Source: Reyranella aquatilis
GTDB taxonomy: Bacteria > Pseudomonadota > Alphaproteobacteria > Reyranellales > Reyranellaceae
Reading direction: 5' to 3'
Assembly: GCF_020880995.1 (NCBI RefSeq)
Contig: NZ_JAJISD010000011.1
Location: forward strand, 62,001-126,000
DNA: 64,000 nt
Positions 1 to 8,255 of this stretch are shown here, one piece after another. Every line of letters begins with the position of its first letter. Position 1 is the stretch's first letter. The translations under genes and the position numbers were made by a program. The notes under the pieces are model-generated. The model was given only the letters and a program-made list of their open reading frames with translations. It made no database searches and had not been told where the DNA came from.

Positions 1-726
1 CAGCCGGACCCGCTCGTCGTACTCCATGCGATTTCGGCTGGCCGCCGGCAATCCGCCGGAGCTCACGATGCTGTTGTCGGTATAGTTGTAACGGGTCGCG
101 GCCGCCTTGAAGTCGTAGAAAAAGCGGTTGAACCGCTGATAGAGGCCGACCTCGACCGGGATCGTGTCCACGACCGTCGGCGACGTCGCCACCAGCGCGT
201 TCGGCGTGCCGAGCGCTTCGGTCTGGCGCCGCACCGCGACCAGGCCGGTGGCGTAGAAGTCCTCCCGGATGTCGAGGCGGCCATCCATCTGGACGAAACC
301 GTTCCAGTAATTCTGTGTGCTGGCGTTGGCGTAGATGCCGACACCCGCCCCTGCCGAGATCCGGAACGAGTGGTTGAGCCAGTCGGACTTCAACTCCACC
401 ACCGGCCGGATCAAAGTGTAGGGGGACCCTACCGTGGGCGCGGACGTCGCATAGACGTTGCTGTCGTATCCGGCCTGAACCTCGATCGACGGATAGAGGG
501 TGAAGGCACCGATCGCGATGCCGACCTCGCCGGGCGCATTGAAGGCACCCGTGACCGAAACAGGCACATCGGGAATGTCGATCACCGGTGCCTGCTCGAG
601 CAGGATCTGGGCAGCCGGAGACGAGGTCTCGGTCTGGGCCTGCGCCGCCGACGTTGCGCAGGCAAGCAGAACCCAGCCGAGAACAGGCGACCAGGTCAGC
701 TGCGATCGATTCGCGCTAATTCGCAT
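1..726 (-). CDS. Outer-membrane beta-barrel protein, C-terminus cut by window edge
   Basis: The frame is open from an ATG at 726 to the window edge, giving 242 residues. The N-terminus looks like a signal peptide: basic start, hydrophobic LGWVLLACA stretch and an AQAQ cleavage region near residue 30. A short linker follows, then alternating polar/aromatic stretches such as YPSIEVQAGYDSNVYAT and FRISAGAGVGIYAN, which look like antiparallel outer-membrane strands. This fits the beta-barrel porin 2 type (BBP2-like) often found in alphaproteobacterial exopolysaccharide loci, where such proteins are thought to act at the outer membrane. The gene lies downstream of and in line with the repeat protein and glycosyltransferases. 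Family placement is by pattern only; the strand count cannot be judged because the end is missing. Confidence 0.78.
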   Translation of the reverse strand, partial: MRISANRSQLTWSPVLGWVLLACATSAAQAQTETSSPAAQILLEQAPVIDIPDVPVSVTGAFNAPGEVGIAIGAFTLYPSIEVQAGYDSNVYATSAPTVGSPYTLIRPVVELKSDWLNHSFRISAGAGVGIYANASTQNYWNGFVQMDGRLDIREDFYATGLVAVRRQTEALGTPNALVATSPTVVDTIPVEVGLYQRFNRFFYDFKAAATRYNYTDNSIVSSGGLPAASRNRMEYDERVRL

Positions 727-799
727 GGGTTCCGAGGGCCATCCGGGAAGCGGTCCTAGAGTCGGCTGGAAGAAATTTCCACCCAGACGCTTCGGCGCG

Positions 800-1633
800 C
801 TACCTCTGGCTCTGCTGCTGCGACGTCGACGGATCATAGATGACCGGGGGAAGAATGACCGGCACCAATATCGGAGGAGCAGGCGGCAGCGGAGTGGTGA
901 TGGGCGGAAACGGCGGCGCACCCGGAGATGTGCCGGGTGGCGGTGCCCCCGGGGGAGACAGCGTGTTGACCATCGAAACGAGCGTCGTAGAGGACGTCCC
1001 GTCTGGAGCGCCAAGCATCTGAGCAATGAGTTGCTGCATCGTCGGCCCACCCGCCGGGCCGAACGGCACGCCTCCGAAGTTCACCGGGTTGTTGTCCGGC
1101 GGCGGAATCAGAGGCGAGCCCGTGTTCGTCAGGCTTTCGAGTCCGCCCGGCGGGCCGCCGTCAGGCGCCGTGTTCTGGAGCGGAGCGGCCGGCTGCAACG
1201 GACCGGCGTTCTGCAGCGGGCCATTGGTCTGAAGGGGACCTGCGCTCTGCAGCGGTCCGGCACTCTGGAGCGGACCGGCACTCTGAAGGGGGCCGGCCGT
1301 CTGGACCGGGCCCGCACCCTGCAAGGGACCGGCATTCTGGAGCGGTCCGCCACCCTGCTGCGGACCCTGCTGCGCCTGCTGGGGGTCGCTGGCGGGGCCA
1401 CCCGGCCCACCGCCGGCCGGGCCACCGGGACCCGCACCCTGCATCGGACCGGCGCCCTGCATGGGACCTGTTCCCTGGCTCGGTCCACCGCTGGGCTGCG
1501 ACGGTCCGGGAGGCGCCTGGGCGACTTCGGGGCCGACCTGCGCGCCGGCAACCGCGGCCCACACTAGGACCGACACCGCCGCTAAACCCTGCGTCCGAAG
1601 TGCAATTTTGAACATTCGACCCAACCCGATCAT
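800..1633 (-). CDS. Exported Pro/Gly/Gln-rich protein with tandem GPLQ hexapeptides
   Basis: A 277-residue protein with a hydrophobic N-terminal segment (about residues 12-31, ending near VAGAQ) that looks like a signal peptide. Residues 35-95 are Gly/Pro/Gln-rich and contain two GPMQGA units. Residues 96-155 are ten tandem hexapeptides of the form GPLQ(N/S/T/G/P)A. Residues 156-277 stay proline-rich but include a less repetitive piece (GPTMQQLIAQMLGAP) that could be a small helix. No enzyme motif is visible. The ATG at 1633 is used; a second in-frame ATG at 1615 is equally possible because neither has a clear ribosome site. It lies 73 bases before the beta-barrel gene on the same strand, so the two are probably co-transcribed. 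I infer a surface or periplasmic structural or spacer role; function unknown. Confidence 0.72.
   Translation of the reverse strand: MIGLGRMFKIALRTQGLAAVSVLVWAAVAGAQVGPEVAQAPPGPSQPSGGPSQGTGPMQGAGPMQGAGPGGPAGGGPGGPASDPQQAQQGPQQGGGPLQNAGPLQGAGPVQTAGPLQSAGPLQSAGPLQSAGPLQTNGPLQNAGPLQPAAPLQNTAPDGGPPGGLESLTNTGSPLIPPPDNNPVNFGGVPFGPAGGPTMQQLIAQMLGAPDGTSSTTLVSMVNTLSPPGAPPPGTSPGAPPFPPITTPLPPAPPILVPVILPPVIYDPSTSQQQSQR
1169..1348 (-). repeat. Ten tandem 18-bp repeats encoding GPLQxA
   Basis: This 180-base block encodes residues 96-155 of the exported protein as ten in-frame hexapeptides. Three consecutive copies are GPLQSA. The others differ mainly at positions 5 and 6; one has GPVQ and the last begins APLQ. 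Variation at the codon level is small, as expected for a block that expands and shrinks by slippage or unequal recombination. Confidence 0.85.
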
Positions 1634-1875
1634 GAGCCCGAATGGACTTCATGATCATTTTTTGGAAGCACCACCCACTTGGCCCGCCCCGACAACCCCG
1701 GTTCGGTCCCACCCAAGTCGATAAACAAAATAGCGAACTGTATGCAGAAAGCCAAGGGCCGCCCCTGCGGTACACCCATACGTGAAGGGGATTAAACGCG
1801 GGGTGCCAAAACTTGCGACCTTCCTCCAGCGTGTGTTCGCTGCCGGATCAGGCTTTTTCAAGGCGTTATTAGCAG

Positions 1876-3033
1876 CTAAGACGCAATTTCAACGCTGCCC
1901 GCCGCGCAACGGTCGGCCAGATCCTCCAGCGCTGCGGCGAACCCGACGGCGTCGCCGCAAGGCACTCGCCAGTAACCGGCCGGGGAGTTCCGCGCCAGCA
2001 GATCGACATCCGAAGCGGCTGACCCGACGAAGAGCACCGGCTTGCCCGATTCGATGCATGCGTAAATTTTGGACGGCATGACGTACCCAACGAACGCGTC
2101 GCGAAGCGTGACCAGATGAGCGGCAGGCGCACGCAGGAGACCTGAGAGGCGCTCCAGCGGAACCGGCGAGGAGCGATGAAATGGCAGGCCCGCGGCGGCG
2201 AACCGGGCGGCGAGATCCTCCGCCCCTCCACCTGTGGCACTAAGCCACAGGCGGACCCGGCCGGTTCCCTGCCGGTGATGGCGCTCGTAGCCCCGCGCAA
2301 CGGTGTCCACCTCGTGGGCTACGCCGTAGTTGCCCGAGTACAGCAGCACGCACCGGCCGGCCAATTCGACAGGCAGGGGTTCGACGGGCGCATCGGCGGG
2401 AAACTCGACGGGCGAGCCGTCCCGGACCAGCACGATCCGATCGGCCGGAACACCCGTCTCTGCGAGGCGGCGGCGTTGATCCTCCCCGAGCACCTCGAAC
2501 CCCTCGACCCGGCGGCGCCAGAAATTCGTCAGTCCCAGAAGCGCCCCCAGCGCGCGGGACGGCCGGTCGCGGGCAGCGATCAGGCACTCGGGATGGAAAT
2601 CGGTGATCCGGTAAACCAGCTTCGCACGCCAGAGCGGCTTGAGCGGCACCAGCAGATGGATGAGGAACGGCGGAGAGCCCGTGAACAGGATTCCATCGGC
2701 GGCACGCAGCGCGCCGAACGCTGCAAAGATGAGGCGGAGGTTGGTCTCGATCGTCCACACCATGCGCCCGACAAGGGAACCGCGCGGGACGGGGCGCGCC
2801 GAAAGACGGATCTCCGCCAGTTGGCCGCGGCCCCTCATTTTCCGGATCGTCGAGCCCCGCGCGGTCGACAGGCCGACCAGCGTCACATCGTGTCCCTGCT
2901 CCGCCAGCGCCTGCGCCCGCATCAACATGTATTGCCCCACCGCGCCGAAATCGGGCGGCAACCAGTCCGCGATGATGACGATTCGCGGTTCCTTGGCCGG
3001 ATCGAATGGGCTCTGCTCCAGCAGTTGCATCAT
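1876..3033 (-). CDS. Glycosyltransferase family 4 (WcaI/WbuB-like)
   Basis: A 385-residue GT-B glycosyltransferase. The N-terminal half opens with RIVIIADWLPPDFGAVGQYM followed by LAEQGHDVTLVG, the usual acceptor-domain Rossmann start of WcaI/WbuB-like enzymes. The C-terminal donor domain includes LLYSGNYGVAHE and the loop MPSKIYACIESGKPVLFVG, which binds the nucleotide-sugar in this family. It probably adds one sugar to the lipid-linked repeat unit at the cytoplasmic face. The start codon at 3033 overlaps the stop of the upstream glycosyltransferase in an ATGA, so the two should be translationally coupled. A longer open frame runs upstream to 3906 but only mirrors the neighbouring gene. Sugar specificity cannot be read from the sequence. 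Confidence 0.88.
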   Translation of the reverse strand: MMQLLEQSPFDPAKEPRIVIIADWLPPDFGAVGQYMLMRAQALAEQGHDVTLVGLSTARGSTIRKMRGRGQLAEIRLSARPVPRGSLVGRMVWTIETNLRLIFAAFGALRAADGILFTGSPPFLIHLLVPLKPLWRAKLVYRITDFHPECLIAARDRPSRALGALLGLTNFWRRRVEGFEVLGEDQRRRLAETGVPADRIVLVRDGSPVEFPADAPVEPLPVELAGRCVLLYSGNYGVAHEVDTVARGYERHHRQGTGRVRLWLSATGGGAEDLAARFAAAGLPFHRSSPVPLERLSGLLRAPAAHLVTLRDAFVGYVMPSKIYACIESGKPVLFVGSAASDVDLLARNSPAGYWRVPCGDAVGFAAALEDLADRCAAGSVEIAS

Positions 3034-4214
3034 GCTGCCGCGCCCCGCTGTGCTTCCTCGGCGATCGAGCGGTAGAGCTCCGCCATGCGGCGCGCCACGG
3101 CCGGCCAGCCATAGTGATCGATGACGTGGCGTTGGCCGGCCTGGCCCTGGCGGCGGCAGAGATCGGCATCCGCGAACATCGCCCGCAGCCCGGCCGCGAT
3201 GGCGATCGGCGTGGCCTCGACGACCAGGCCTGCCTGTGTCTCGCGGACGATTTCCGACATGCCGACATCGGGTGTCGCGAGCACCGGCACCCCGCGGCGC
3301 ATCGCCTCGAAGGCGGCAATACCGAAGTTTTCCGACAGGGACGTCATCGCGAACAGTCGCGCGGCCGCGAACAGCGCTTCCTTGTCCGCACCGGATACAT
3401 GGCGCGCGATGACCGTCACCCGATCGGTCACGCCGTGCCGCGCGGCCTCCGACGCGAGATACGCGGCATGACCATCCGCGTCGTCGCCCGCTATGACGGC
3501 GCGCACCCCGGGCGCCTCCGCAAGCGCCGCGATCACCCGGTCGAGGCCCTTCTCCCAGCTCAGCCGGCCGAAGGAGAGGACCATCGGGCCGTCCGCGAGG
3601 GCCGCCACGATATCCGGCGACAGAGGTTTTGACGAAGGCGGCGGCGGATCGTCGACGCCGTGCGGGATCATGGCGATGGGCGGCAGGCGCCAGCCGAAGC
3701 TCGCGATATGCTGCGCCTCGATGGCCGAGGTCGCATGCACGGCCGCAGCATGCTCGAGGTTGGGCCGGTCGATCAGACGGATCCACCCTTCCTTCACCCA
3801 GCGGCTCTTCCGGCGGATCAGCTCCGGCACCAGCATGCCGCGAGGCGAGATCACATAGGGCACGCCGGCCCGTTGCGCGGCACGGGCGCCCGCCAGAATC
3901 GGCCACAGGAAAACCGAGTGCAGGTGAACGGCGTCATAGCCGGCAGTGTCCCGGGCCAGCGCTCTCCCCATCGGCGGCGACCAGTAGAGGCGGCGCAGCA
4001 CCCGACTCGGGAAATAGGTGACCTTCACGCCCTCCACATCGACCGGCACCTCGTGCGGCACATCGCTGTCGCCAGGACCATCGACGCTGGTGGTGAAGAC
4101 CTGCACGTCATGCCCGGCCGCCGCCAGCTCACGGCACAATGCATGGACCGACCGGATCGGGCCGCCATATCGGGTGGCCGGCAGATAGGTCGGAACGACG
4201 TGAAGAAGGCGCAA
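3030..4214 (-). CDS. Glycosyltransferase family 4
   Basis: A 394-residue GT4 enzyme beginning at a TTG (residues MRLLHVVPTYLPATRYGG), chosen because homologous domains begin there and everything upstream in the frame is basic, low-similarity sequence. The N-domain carries the glycine-rich acceptor loop TRYGGPIRSV. The C-domain has SFGRLSWEKGLDRVI, the phosphate-binding lysine region, and ENFGIAAFE, the E-x7-E motif of retaining GT4 enzymes. It is the first gene of a two-gene leftward unit and faces the divergent deacetylase gene 83 bases away, so that gap should hold its promoter. Likely role: a mannosyl- or glucosyl-type transfer in polysaccharide assembly; the substrate is not determined. 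Confidence 0.87.
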   Translation of the reverse strand: MRLLHVVPTYLPATRYGGPIRSVHALCRELAAAGHDVQVFTTSVDGPGDSDVPHEVPVDVEGVKVTYFPSRVLRRLYWSPPMGRALARDTAGYDAVHLHSVFLWPILAGARAAQRAGVPYVISPRGMLVPELIRRKSRWVKEGWIRLIDRPNLEHAAAVHATSAIEAQHIASFGWRLPPIAMIPHGVDDPPPPSSKPLSPDIVAALADGPMVLSFGRLSWEKGLDRVIAALAEAPGVRAVIAGDDADGHAAYLASEAARHGVTDRVTVIARHVSGADKEALFAAARLFAMTSLSENFGIAAFEAMRRGVPVLATPDVGMSEIVRETQAGLVVEATPIAIAAGLRAMFADADLCRRQGQAGQRHVIDHYGWPAVARRMAELYRSIAEEAQRGAAA

Positions 4215-4297
4215 GGCGTATCCAGTGACCAGGCAAGGGCTTGATGTAACGGGGCGATTGATAGCATAGGTATTGCAGGAATGGGCTCCGCGATCGA

Positions 4298-5341
4298 ATG
4301 AAGCTCCGCATCGACTTCCGGCCGTCGATCGTGGTGGCGCTGCTGGCCGCCGCCGCCCTCCTGTTCTGGCTGGCGACCGGAGTGCCCGGTCTCTCCTGGA
4401 TCGCTCTGCCCTTCGCCCTCTTCTACTCCGTGCTGCTGGCCATTGCCGCGCTGGCATTGCTGCGCCTCCGCACGATCGAGCGCTGGATGGCGTGGGATGC
4501 GCCGGGGCGCCTGCTGATCCTCGCGCCGCACGAGGACGACTGCGTGATCTCGGCCGGCGGCCTTGGACTTCGCAACAGCCGGCTGGGCGGCGTCACCCGC
4601 GTCGTCTACCTCGCCCGTGACGAGACGCCGGCCTTGCCGGAGCGGCGCGAAGCCGAGGCGCGCGCGGCCTGGAGCATCGCGGGACTTGGTGGGACAGACC
4701 TCCTGTTCCTCGACCTGATGCCGCCGCTGGAGAAGCGCGATCCCGCCAAGCTGCGCGCCGCCTCGATCGTCTTGCGCGCCATCATCGACGACTTCCAGCC
4801 GACGGCCATCGTCATGCCGGCGTTCGAGGGCGGGCACGTTCATCACGACATGGTCGCCGCGCTCGTCGATCTGCTGGTGACGCCTGCCGACCGTTTCGCG
4901 GTGTTCGAGGCGCCCGAGTACAGCCCCTGCGTTTCCCTGCTCCACACGCCGCACCGTGTCCTCGCGCTCTGCGCCCGCTGGCTGTTCGGCCTGGTCGCCT
5001 ACAACGGGCCGCCCGACGGCGTCGATGGCCGGCCGATCCTGAAGCTTCGGATGGCGCCATCCGAACTCGCCGACAAGAGACGCATGCTGGGTGCCTTCGC
5101 CAGCCAGAACGCACCCTCGCTCATGGTGACCCGCAGCTATCCCGACCGGCTGATCGCACGGGTCGGTCACCGGCCGCATAGCCGCCCCTTCGACTTCGAC
5201 CGTTCCTATCTCCGTTTCGTGCTGGCGCTGCGCCGGCGACTTCCCCCGCGCCTCGTCGACCGGTTGTTTCCGGTACAGCTCGGCACGATCGGCCGCATGG
5301 GCACGATCACCGACTGGGATTCCGAATGGGGCCGGGCATGA
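4298..5341 (+). CDS. Membrane-anchored PIG-L/LmbE-like deacetylase
   Basis: A 347-residue protein with two predicted membrane segments (about residues 10-28 and 33-56) followed by a PIG-L domain. The zinc-binding signature APHEDD lies at residues 76-81, and the second ligand group GGHVHHD at about 178-184. Members remove N-acetyl groups from N-acetylglucosamine-type sugars or other small amides. Here the substrate is probably a lipid-linked or nascent glycan, given the membrane anchor and the polysaccharide locus. It starts a three-gene + strand unit and ends in an ATGA overlap with the methyltransferase gene. The cytoplasmic or periplasmic side of the catalytic domain is not certain. Confidence 0.85.
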   Translation: MKLRIDFRPSIVVALLAAAALLFWLATGVPGLSWIALPFALFYSVLLAIAALALLRLRTIERWMAWDAPGRLLILAPHEDDCVISAGGLGLRNSRLGGVTRVVYLARDETPALPERREAEARAAWSIAGLGGTDLLFLDLMPPLEKRDPAKLRAASIVLRAIIDDFQPTAIVMPAFEGGHVHHDMVAALVDLLVTPADRFAVFEAPEYSPCVSLLHTPHRVLALCARWLFGLVAYNGPPDGVDGRPILKLRMAPSELADKRRMLGAFASQNAPSLMVTRSYPDRLIARVGHRPHSRPFDFDRSYLRFVLALRRRLPPRLVDRLFPVQLGTIGRMGTITDWDSEWGRA

Positions 5342-6138
5342 ACGGCTTCGCCTCGGATCTCACCCACGCCACCTACGAGTCTCCTGATATCGTTGCGCTC
5401 TACGCCCGTCCCGACGGGCTGCAGAAACCGGAGGAGACGTTGCTGTCGTGGCTGCGCCCGTCGCTCGGTTCGATGGACATGCTCGACATTGGCGTAGGCG
5501 GCGGCCGAACCACCCGTCACTTCGCCCCTCTCGTCCGCTCGTATCTCGGCGTCGACTACTCCTCGGCGATGATCGCGCGATGCCACGAGGAGTTTCCCGC
5601 ATTCCGCTTCGCCGTGGCCGATGCACGCCGCCTCGAACCTGTGCTGGACGAGAGCTGCGACCTGGTGCTCTTCAGCTACAACGGCATCGACCATCTCGAC
5701 GTGCACGAGCGCGGAATGGCGCTCGGCGAGATGAGGAGGGTCCTGCGGCCGGGCGGGCTGATGGTCTACTCGAGCCACAACGCGAACTACCTTCCGGCGA
5801 TCATCGAGCGCTTCCGCTTCCGCATCCATTCAAACCTGCGCGAGACGCTGCGGTCGCTCAAATGGTCGAGCGTGTTCTGGGCGAAGAACGGACTTCTGCA
5901 GTACCGCATGCCGCTGGCCGCGGGCCGCGTCCATGACGGGACGCACTCCTTTCGCTCCTCTGCGCTCTACTACATCCGACCCGATCTCGGCGTCGCGGAA
6001 TTGCGCCGGCTCGGCATGGTCGACATCTCATGCGCCGGCAACGAGAGCCGGGATTTCGTGCCGGGCGACGATCCCGGCCTGGCGCACGATCCCAATCCCT
6101 GGATCTACTACGTGTCGCGCAAGCCGGAGCGCACCTGA
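5338..6138 (+). CDS. SAM-dependent class I methyltransferase
   Basis: A 266-residue methyltransferase. LDIGVGGGRT (about residues 49-58) is the SAM-binding motif I, GVDYSSAMI follows as motif Post I, and LRPGGLMVYSSHN is the motif III strand. The ATG at 5338 overlaps the preceding stop by four bases; an in-frame ATG at 5326 would add only four residues and loses the coupling. The gene lies between a sugar deacetylase and a FemAB-like acyltransferase, so O- or N-methylation of a surface sugar is the most economical reading, but the acceptor is not shown by the sequence. Confidence 0.86.
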   Translation: MNGFASDLTHATYESPDIVALYARPDGLQKPEETLLSWLRPSLGSMDMLDIGVGGGRTTRHFAPLVRSYLGVDYSSAMIARCHEEFPAFRFAVADARRLEPVLDESCDLVLFSYNGIDHLDVHERGMALGEMRRVLRPGGLMVYSSHNANYLPAIIERFRFRIHSNLRETLRSLKWSSVFWAKNGLLQYRMPLAAGRVHDGTHSFRSSALYYIRPDLGVAELRRLGMVDISCAGNESRDFVPGDDPGLAHDPNPWIYYVSRKPERT

Positions 6139-6140
6139 CG

Positions 6141-7253
6141 ATGACGCTCGCCCTCGAACTCGTGACCACGGTCGAGGACTTCGAGCGGTTGCGACCGACG
6201 TGGAACGAGCTCGCCGAGCGCATGGAGCTCCCGGAGATCTTCTATCGCTGGGAATGGAGCTTCCTCTTCTTCCGGCACTGCCGGCCGGACGACGAACTCT
6301 TCATCATCGTAGCCCGCGAGGCACCGGGCGGTGCGGTCGCGGCCATCGCCCCGCTCTGTATCCGGCGCACCCGGTCGCTCGGGATCGCGGTGAAGGTGGC
6401 CGAAACCATCGTCGCGGGCCTCGCCGACTACCAGAACATCCTGGTGCGCGAAGGAATCCACCGCGGTCGTGCCGTCGATGAGATCCTCGCCTTTCTCGCT
6501 GACCGGGCCGACCGCTGGGACGTGCTCGACCTGCAGCAATTCTGCAGCCGCGATCCCACGACCTTCCAGATGGTGAACGCCGCGCAGTCACGACACGACT
6601 GGACGGTGCGTACCCACATCCTGACTCCGGTGGCCGTACGCGACCTGCGTCCCGGCCACGCCACGGAAGATGTCGGCCGCCTTCGTCGCGTGCGCAGCCG
6701 CCTGGCGGCGCTGCAAGCGCGCGGGGGCGACCTTCGACTGAGCTGCGAAGACTTCGCGGCGGACTGGCCGACCTTCCGCGCGCTGCATGTCAGCACCTGG
6801 CCGGGCAGCCCGCTCGGCCGCGACAAGGAAGGGAAATTCTTCGACGCGCTGGTCGCGAGCGAAGGCATGCGCGAGCATCTCGACCTCTCGCTCCTGCTGC
6901 TCGACGGGCGAGTCGTGGCCGGGCATTTCGGCTTCGTCGATGCGCGTAAAGCCTATTACTACATGCCGGCGCGCGACCGGTCGTTCCACAACGAGAGGGT
7001 CGGCGCCGCACTGCTGTTCGCGCTCGTCCAGCACCATGCCCGGTCGCGCACCTTGTTCGACTTCATGCGCACCCTTGGGCGCTACAAGAGCTGGTACACC
7101 GACACGATCGACATGAACCTTCGCATCGTCATCCATCGCAATTCGAGTGTCAGGGCGCTGGCCTACGGCATATTCGACGTGACCCGGCGCTTCCTGCTCG
7201 AACTCGGCCTGCCGCGCGCCCTGCTGCGCCGCCTTGGACGCGGACGAAGCTGA
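6141..7253 (+). CDS. FemAB/BioF2-like GNAT-fold acyltransferase
   Basis: A 370-residue protein of the BioF2/CelD-like type, a tandem GNAT fold. The N-terminal part (WNELAERMELPEIFYRWEWS) is typical of the group, as is the core with basic LRRVRSRLAALQ and DGRVVAGHFGFVDARKAYYYM at about residues 255-280. Such enzymes move acyl or aminoacyl groups and frequently sit in exopolysaccharide clusters. It starts two bases after the methyltransferase stop, so deacetylase, methyltransferase and acyltransferase are one transcription unit. With the deacetylase freeing an amino group, this enzyme could re-acylate it; that is inference. It ends eight bases from the converging long leftward operon. Confidence 0.82.
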   Translation: MTLALELVTTVEDFERLRPTWNELAERMELPEIFYRWEWSFLFFRHCRPDDELFIIVAREAPGGAVAAIAPLCIRRTRSLGIAVKVAETIVAGLADYQNILVREGIHRGRAVDEILAFLADRADRWDVLDLQQFCSRDPTTFQMVNAAQSRHDWTVRTHILTPVAVRDLRPGHATEDVGRLRRVRSRLAALQARGGDLRLSCEDFAADWPTFRALHVSTWPGSPLGRDKEGKFFDALVASEGMREHLDLSLLLLDGRVVAGHFGFVDARKAYYYMPARDRSFHNERVGAALLFALVQHHARSRTLFDFMRTLGRYKSWYTDTIDMNLRIVIHRNSSVRALAYGIFDVTRRFLLELGLPRALLRRLGRGRS

Positions 7254-7260
7254 AAGTCCT

Positions 7261-8253
7261 CTAGCCGGTGCCGTAGAGATCGACCAACGACAGATACGCC
7301 ATGGCCTGGCTCTCCAGCGTGAACCTTTCCGCGATCATCTCGCGCGGGGCGTAGAGGCCCGCCTCGACGCCGAACCAGAACCGGTCGAAGCCCGCCAGCA
7401 GGTCGCCGCTGCCCCTGAACTTCATGCCGCACCGCTCGTCCCAATAGGGCACCGAGGTGACCGGCCCGAAGCGCACGAGATGCGGCGCATACTTCGGGTC
7501 CTTCCACAGCCCGCCATGATCCCAGGCGAACAGCGGCACGTCGGACGCCAGCATCTGCTGCGCAGCCAACCCCTGCGTCTCGTGATGACTGAGATAGATC
7601 ATCGCGCGCGTGCGCCGGCTGAGATCGTGCAGCCGCTCCTCGCGGTAGAAGCCGTAGCGCAGCACTTCCACGCTGAGCCGCCGGCGCCGCAATTCAGCGA
7701 CGATGGGCTCGACGATGGTGCGCATGTACCGGCTGCGATGCCGCACGATCTTGTCGTAGATCAGAACGTCCACATCCTTGTTGGCGCGACGCGACGGCGA
7801 CCAGCGGTCGGTGTCGATGCCCGACGGCCAGACGCTGATGCGCTCCGGCCACACCGCGGAGAACATCTTCTCGACCCACGGGCTCGGTACCAGGACGCGA
7901 CGGATCCGGCGACGGCAGAGGAGGTCGGGATCGTCACTGGGATGGTTGTAGATTGAGGTGCCGAACAGGATGGGCGTCTCCTGGGGCAGCTTCGCCAGGA
8001 CATGCGGCTGGCCGATGACGCAGGCCAGTTCATGCGGGTTCTCGCGGATGTGGCGGTAATCGTTGATGCGGTACGGCACGTTCAGCCGGTCGAGGCCGGC
8101 ACACAGGTTGAGATAGACGCGCATCGTGCCGCCGGGCTGCTTCGGTCCGCGCAGCGCCCAGCGCACGAGCCGGCGCGGATAGCGGTCGAATGGCGCCCAT
8201 CGGTCCGAATCGGGTTCCTCGTAGAAGAGGTTGAGAGGCGCGCGCAAAGGCAT
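7261..8253 (-). CDS. Glycosyltransferase (GT-B type), last gene of the long operon
   Basis: A 330-residue protein. Its middle, VWPSGIDTDRWSPSRRANKDVDVLIYDK, is the interdomain stretch of GT-B transferases, and SHHETQGLAAQQMLASDVPLFAWDH corresponds to the E-x7-E/acceptor loop region with the first acidic residue in HETQG. It is shorter than typical GT4 enzymes because the N-terminal domain is abbreviated. The ATG at 8253 lies two bases after the upstream stop. It is the last gene of the leftward operon that begins near 24,019. Donor and acceptor unknown. Confidence 0.8.
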   Translation of the reverse strand: MPLRAPLNLFYEEPDSDRWAPFDRYPRRLVRWALRGPKQPGGTMRVYLNLCAGLDRLNVPYRINDYRHIRENPHELACVIGQPHVLAKLPQETPILFGTSIYNHPSDDPDLLCRRRIRRVLVPSPWVEKMFSAVWPERISVWPSGIDTDRWSPSRRANKDVDVLIYDKIVRHRSRYMRTIVEPIVAELRRRRLSVEVLRYGFYREERLHDLSRRTRAMIYLSHHETQGLAAQQMLASDVPLFAWDHGGLWKDPKYAPHLVRFGPVTSVPYWDERCGMKFRGSGDLLAGFDRFWFGVEAGLYAPREMIAERFTLESQAMAYLSLVDLYGTG

Positions 8254-8255
8254 TC

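Noticed and set aside
500..1567. Open frame of 355 codons on the + strand across the GPLQ repeat
   Set aside because: Arginine-rich translation of a repetitive GC-rich block in the wrong frame. The minus strand frame has a signal peptide and regular repeat.
1634..1875. Short ORFs (68 and 87 codons) in the gap before the repeat protein gene
   Set aside because: No ribosome sites and no recognisable sequence; the gap more probably holds a promoter for the leftward gene.
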